A stretch of 64,000 nt of DNA from Lytechinus variegatus. Taxonomy: Eukaryota > Echinodermata > Echinoidea > Temnopleuroida > Toxopneustidae. Positions 58,289 through 64,000 of this stretch are shown here, piece after piece. The position numbers were made by a program, and so were the translations under genes. The notes below the pieces were generated by a model. That model saw only the letters and a program-made list of their open reading frames with translations. It searched no databases and was not told the origin of the DNA. Within the stretch, counting starts at the first letter, position 1; every line of letters starts with the position of its first letter. The DNA lies in assembly GCF_018143015.1 (NCBI RefSeq), contig NC_054747.1, forward strand, positions 35,104,733 to 35,168,732, read 5' to 3'.

Positions 58289-61200
58289 TTAAAGGACAAG
58301 TCCACCCCAACAAAAACTTGATTTGAATAAAAAGAGAAAAATTCAACACTTAGCATAACACTGAAAATTTCATCAAAATCGGATGTAAAATAAGAAAGTT
58401 ATGGCATTTTAAAGTTTCGCTTATTTTCAACAAAATAGTTATGTGAACAAGCCAGTTACATCCAAATGAGAGAGCTGATGACATCACTCACTCACTAGTT
58501 CTTTTGTATTTTATTATATGAAATATTTTGATTTTCTCGTCATTGTCATATGAAATGAAGTTTCATTCCTCCCTGAACACGTGTAATTCCATTATTTCAA
58601 AATTTTGTGCTTCAGGCAATGAGGTCCTAATCATCAAATTCGTAAAAATTGAAATATTGTATAATTCAAACAATAAAAAACAAAAGAAATAGTGAGTGAG
58701 TGACGTCATCGACTCTCTCATTTGGATGTAACTGGCTCGTACATATAACTATTTTGTTGGAAATAAGCGAAACTTTGAAATGTCATAACTGGGTCAATCC
58801 ATGTCAAATCAACCAATGCTTGTCACCCGACCCTCTTCGATTTTCTTTAAACTCGCACCAAATGTTGCCACAAGTGTCTGACGGAAAAATCTGAAATATT
58901 TTGCCCCAAGGTCAAATGGTTGCTAAGATACAGCCTCCCATAGCAACCAATGCGCACTCAAAGATATTATTTTAAATAAAATTGCCTATTTTTGATTGAC
59001 TACTGCAGCAAAGTTTGATTGATTACAGTCTTCATTTTAAGTAAATTGGAAGAACTTTTTGGTCTAAACATGCAGAGTATACTGTAGCGCGGACCTGTCA
59101 ACCGGATTTCGCACACGAGGTCACCGAAAATGGCGTTAAGCATCCGTGTCAATGATTTCAGAAGCATGTTTGGAGGCTCATAAATCCAAAACTAAATTAG
59201 CTTAGAACCAAATATTATGCACATTTATGGACTTTCATATACTCAACAGAATTACAAAAAATTGACCCAAGAGTGTGCGTCGTTTTCCTGTAGGGTGCCC
59301 TCAAAGTTGGATTTTTTTCAAAAGATGCCAAGTTCAAGGTCACGGATCACCTCCCGTCCCATCGAGGAGGGGGACCAATTTCTGTGTTTTGATAGACATT
59401 TACCCATATTTTCAAGTGTTACTTGAGAAATTTTGCTACCGGAATGTTTAGGGGCTGATTTGCGCATTCCAAAATAGTCGTAAACACCCTAAATTTGACG
59501 TTAATGACACATGCTTTTCAACACTTTTCAAATTGTGATAACTCACAGATGACATGCCAAAAGACATTGATATCTTCTGTGATGATAGTCTGTAATTGGT
59601 ATTAAAAGGATATATCTTCAGAAATAGTTTTTGTTGTTGGTAATGACCTTGAAAACACACCTAAAATTCAATAAAAACAGTAAATTGGCGAATTTTCCAG
59701 AATCATATGGCATTCAAATGGTGTTTACATTGACTTTCAAATGGGTGTCATTTCAATACAAAGGGTGAGCTTAAGCCAAAACTTGAAAGACATGTTCAAC
59801 TTTTGTTCTACTTTAAGCAACATAAAATATTTGAACTCAAAACTATATCATTTGACCTTGAAATTATTCCAAATATAGCTGATTATTGCTCCGTAAGTAG
59901 CATATTCAAATTGCGCGAGTACATTGCACTTTGCAACACATTTCAAAATGGATTTTCTCATAGAGAGAATAACTGATCAGGCTGATATTTGCAGTATTGG
60001 TAGTCTGTAATGAGTTCTTGGAGGATATACAGATTAAGTACCTATTCTCTCATGACAATGACCTTGAAAATACAGCTGAAAATCAATAAATCATACAATT
60101 TTCATTAGTAATCTGTTTTTACCCACTTTTCATTGTGTGTTATTCCATCTTAGATTGTGAGCTCATGCTGATAATTGCAAATCATGTTCCACTTTTGGTC
60201 TACTTTAAGCTACATAAAATGTTTGAACTCAAAACCTTATCATTCGACCTTGAAATTGTTCCAAATATAGCTATTTGTGCTTCATAAGTAGCATATTCAA
60301 ATCACACGTGTACTTTGCAACACATTTCAAAATGGATTTTCTCAAAGAGAGAATACCTGATCAGGCTGATATTTGCAGCATTAGTAGTCTGTAATGAGTT
60401 CTTGCAGGATCTACAGATCAAGGAACTATTCTTTCATGACAATGACCTTGAAAATACAGCTGAAAATCATGAAAAATCAATAAATCAGACTGAACTCAAA
60501 ACCATATATTTTGACCTTGAAATCATTCCAAATATAGCTATTTGTTGCTTCATAAGTAGCATATATTCAAATCGTGCATGTACATTGTACTTAGCAACAC
60601 ATTTCAATACTTGGAAATAATTTCAAGGTCAAATGATATGGTTTTGAGTTCAGTCTGATTTATTGATTTTTCATGATTTTCAGCTGTATTTTCAAGGTCA
60701 TTGTCATGAAAGAATAGTTCCTTGATCTGTAGATACTCTAAGAACTCATTATAGACTACTAATACTGCAAATATCAGCCTGATCAGGTAATCTCTCTTTG
60801 AGAAAATCCAATTTGAAATGTGTTGCAAAGTACACGTGTGATTTGAATATGCTACTTATGAAGCACAAATAGCTATATTTGGAACAATTTCAAGGTCGAA
60901 TGATAAGGTTTTGAGTTCAAATATTTTATGTAGCTTAAAGTAGACCAAAAGTGGAACATGATTTGCAATTATCAGCATGAGCTCACAATCTAAGATGGAA
61001 TAACACACAATGAAAAGTGGGTAAAAACACTTGATTACTAATGAAAATTGTATGATTTATTGATTTTCATGATTTTCAGCTGTATTTTCAAGGTCATTGT
61101 CATGAGAGAATAGGTACTTAATCTGTAGATCCTCCAAGAACTCATTACAGACTACCAATACTGCAAATATCAGCCTGATCAGGTATTCTCTCTATGAGAA

Positions 61201-62482
61201 AATCCATTTTGAAATGTGTTGCAAAGTGCAATGTACTCGCGCGATTTGAATATGCTACTTATGAAGCAATAATTAGCTATATTTGGAATAATTTCAAGGT
61301 CAAATGATATAGTTTTGAGTTCAAATATTTGATGTTGCTTAAAGTAGAACAAAAGTTGAACATGTCTTTCAAGTTTTGGCTTAAGCTCACCCTTTGTATT
61401 GAAATGACACCCATTTGAAAGTCAATGTAAACACCATTTGAATGCCATATGATTCTGGAAAATTCGCCAATTTACTGTTTTTATTGAATTTTAGGTGTGT
61501 TTTCAAGGTCATTACCAACAACAAAAACTATTTCTGAAGATATATCCTTTTAATACCAATTACAGACTATCATCACAGAAGATATCAATGTCTTTTGGCA
61601 TGTCATCTGTGAGTTATCACAATTTGAAAAGTGTTGAAAAGCATGTGTCATTAACGTCAAATTTAGGGTGTTTACGACTATTTTGGAATGCGCAAATCAG
61701 CCCCTAAACATTCCGGTAGCAAAATTTCTCAAGTAACACTTGAAAATATGGGTAAATGTCTATCAAAACACAGAAATTGGTCCCCCTCCTCGATGGGACG
61801 GGAGGTGATCCGTGACCTTGAACTTGGCATCTTTTGAAAAAAATCCAACTTTGAGGGCGCCCTACAGGAAAACGACGCACACTCTTGGGTCAATTTTTTG
61901 TAATTCTGTTGAGTATATGAAAGTCCATAAATGTGCATAATATTTGGTTCTAAGCTAATTTAGTTTTGGATTTATGAGCCTCCAAACATGCTTCTGAAAT
62001 CATTGACACGGATGCTTAACGCCATTTTCGGTGACCTCGTGTGCGAAATCCGGTTGACAGGTCCGCGCTACAGTATACTCTGCATGTTTAGACCAAAAAG
62101 TTCTTCCAATTTACTTAAAATGAAGACTGTAATCAATCAAACTTTGCTGCAGTAGTCAATCAAAAATAGGCAATTTTATTTAAAATTATTTCTTTGAGTG
62201 CGCATTGGTTGCTATGGGAGGCCGTATCTTAGCAACCATTTGACCTTGGGGCAAAATATTTCAGATTTTTCCGTCAGACACTTGGGGCAACATTTGGTGC
62301 GAGTTTAAAGAAAATCGAAGAGGGTCGGGTGACAAATTGTCTGAAAATTGGTTGATTTGATGTGGATTGACCCAACTTTCTTATTTTACATCCGATTTTT
62401 ATGAAATTTTCAGCATTGTGCTTGTCTCATTTTTCTCTATTGATTCAAATCAACATTTTTCTGAGGTGGACTTGACCTTTAA
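58289..62482. mobile_element. 'GGACAAGTCCACC' foldback element, copy 6, split by another insertion
   Basis: It starts TTAAAGGACAAGTCCACC and ends in the inverted GGTGGACTTGACCTTTAA. The body (roughly 600 bp once the insert is excluded) matches the copies at 25919 and 42019. The insert at 58791-62373 splits it in the right third. It lies inside MRPL37 intron 1. Confidence 0.85.
58791..62373. mobile_element. 3.6-kb near-perfect palindromic element with 4-bp duplication
   Basis: The termini are GGGTCAATCC and GGATTGACCC, directly flanked by AACT on both sides; the uninterrupted host sequence has AACT once, so this is a 4-bp target duplication. Two arms of about 1.75 kb match base for base apart from scattered changes and meet around 60573 with a loop of about 70 nt. 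Each arm ends inward with two and a half repeats of a 300-390 bp unit (starts near 59812, 60198 and 60493 on the left). No transposase or other convincing coding frame is present; open frames occur only as mirror pairs. I could not assign a superfamily. Confidence 0.9.
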
Positions 62483-63526
62483 CTTTTTAAAGCTATCAAT
62501 GTCAACATCTACATGTACATGTAAAATGCATGTTTGTTAAAAAATATTTTCAGATTACCGGTATGTATTGTGTATTAATTCATCAGTTAACAGCCCATTC
62601 ATTATGCTCCTCTTTTTATAAAATTTGACATCAATTTCTTGTAGAAAAAATTATGAATTGAGATGGATATCCATATACATGTAATTGAGGTTGATTGGGT
62701 CAGAGAGACGGGATACGTTTATGTTTAATAGCCTATGCATTATTGTGTATCTGTCTTCTTGCACTCACATTTTATGTTCAGTTATGATCATACAGTACAC
62801 ACAGTGTTTCAATTAAAATTTCGGTCCATTGAAGCACAGGCCAGGGCCACAATTTGTTGTGCGTTTTTGCCCTGGTGAGGTGCAAGTGTGATGCTAAGGG
62901 CATTCCTGCCCCGACACAAATTATAATCCATTCTGTTTGCTTGGTGCAAGCGAGATCAAATATAACTGTTTCATTTAAAACCTATTTATTCATAACTCAC
63001 AACTTTACATACACCTGGAAATCTGGGTCCCCTTTTCATACAGATTTTTATAATAATAACAAATCCAAATTTCCAAACAAAATAACAAATTTGTGCAAGA
63101 TTTCTTTGAGGAATTTACTCTTTCATCCAATCAGATTGAATGATTTTTGTAGCTTTTAACTGCTTTTGTAAGATCAGGCCCCATTTTTACAAAGAGTTGC
63201 GATTGATCCGATCAATCTCAAAGAGCGTAACCTTGACATTAAAGATGAATATATCTACCGGTATTCAAAGTGTTATGACGTATACTCATTCATCTATCAT
63301 TTTCGAGACAAGTCAGTTTACTCATCATTTTTTCCTGAAAGGACAAAAAAATTACATTTCCTGTGTGAAGAATCGGGACATTGATCGAGTTTCCAAAGTA
63401 CAATTTGAGTGTGTGTGATCATTATTTGAACCTTTGTAAAAATGTTTCAGAATTGTTATTTTTGTCTGAAAATATGACACCGTGAGCAAAGGTTTTGTTT
63501 TAAATCTTGTTTTAATACCCGCCCAG

Positions 63527-63698
63527 GGAAAAAATCGCTGACTACCATCCTCGGTATATGAACCGAGTGGAAATGAACGAGAACAACCCTCATTATCATG
63601 AAGAAAAGACTTATATCTTCAATCATCGATGTCGTCTTGAAGAGGGCATAAAGCAGGCGTTGTGGCTGACCAAGAGCAAACTCATGGGGGAGGGACAG
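63527..63698 (+). CDS. MRPL37: MRPL37 exon 2; gene continues off the right edge
   Basis: The exon reads (K)EKIADYHPRYMNRVEMNEN, then NPHYHEEKTYIFNHRCRLEE and GIKQALWLTKSKLMGEGQ. YIFNHRCRLEEGIKQALWL is nearly identical to the human MRPL37 segment I remember (YIFHHRCRLLEGVKQALWL), which fixes the identity. The acceptor is GCCCAG (63526); one base completes the codon split from exon 1, and the exon ends in phase 0 at a GTAAAG donor. Intron 1 is about 5.3 kb, most of it a recently inserted foldback element. The rest of the protein lies beyond the window. Confidence 0.93.
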
Positions 63699-63704
63699 GT
63701 AAAG

Positions 63705-63941
63705 ATGATGATGGATGTGGTGGTGGTAAGGGCACTAATGATGATGTATTGTTATGATGGTGTCAAATGAAGGGGTAATGTTGGTGATGATGGTGGTGGT
63801 GATGATGATGAGGAGGAGGAGGATGATGATGGTGTGATAATGATGATAATGTTGGTGATGATGATGATACTGATGATAGTGATTATGATGATGGTGATGA
63901 TGATGATAGTGATTATGATGACGATGATGATGATGATGGGG

Positions 63942-63973
<32 letters not shown>

Positions 63974-64000
63974 GATGATGATAGTGGTGTGATGATGATG
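63705..64000 (+). repeat. (GAT)n microsatellite at the right edge, in MRPL37 intron 2
   Basis: Imperfect GATGATGGT repeats start almost immediately after the exon-2 donor and run off the window. Confidence 0.9.

Noticed and set aside
59217-61938. Mirror-image open frames of about 70 residues in the palindrome arms
   Set aside because: They occur in both arms only because the arms are identical. There is no similarity to known proteins that I recognise, no splice or promoter context, and they are too short for a transposase.

Overview
This is a eukaryotic, animal nuclear window. It is AT-rich, intron-rich and crowded with small palindromic transposons and trinucleotide repeats. The most likely source is an echinoderm, probably a sea urchin. 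The grounds are deuterostome-like gene content (an MRPL37 that is easy to recognise from vertebrate sequences), very abundant foldback/MITE elements, long (TAG)n/(CTA)n/(GAT)n arrays and an amplified C2H2 zinc-finger locus. The species cannot be fixed from the window alone.

Three gene loci are supported. (1) Minus strand, about 15.1 kb down to the left edge: the 5' part of a secreted or membrane immunoglobulin-superfamily gene. It has a signal-peptide exon, a V-type Ig domain (two exons), two further Ig domains (two exons each) and a fibronectin-III domain (two exons), then runs off the window. All but one of the splice junctions agree in phase; one junction (11.18 kb to 8.5 kb) is off by one base. 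(2) Plus strand, about 30.0-41.2 kb: a C2H2 zinc-finger locus. One upstream exon carries five SUMO-type motifs and is followed by three tandemly duplicated finger exons at 34.3, 36.2 and 38.4 kb. All three have the same 3' splice site and the same phase, so they could act as alternative terminal exons; the third has a frameshift, and decayed finger sequence trails each unit. (3) Plus strand, from 58.0 kb off the right edge: the first two coding exons of mitochondrial ribosomal protein L37 (MRPL37), with an NRF-1-type site upstream.

Everything else is intron or intergenic DNA made largely of repeats. I recognise at least a dozen families by their inverted termini and, in several cases, their target-site duplications: a 'GGACAAGTCCACC' foldback family (six copies), CCCGGGG-ended elements with 8-bp duplications, CAGGGGCGGATCC-ended elements, TA-flanked CACTG...CAGTG elements, a tRNA-derived SINE (three copies), two clear LINE fragments and a possible third, and several large foldback elements. 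Nesting is deep: at 47.3-52.2 kb three elements sit inside one another, and at 58.3-62.5 kb a 3.6-kb near-perfect palindrome has inserted into another foldback element within MRPL37 intron 1.

The zinc-finger and Ig genes show no sign of working together. The window looks like three unrelated neighbouring genes separated by repeat-rich DNA. I saw no LTR retroelement, Polinton, CRISPR array or genuine tRNA/rRNA gene.
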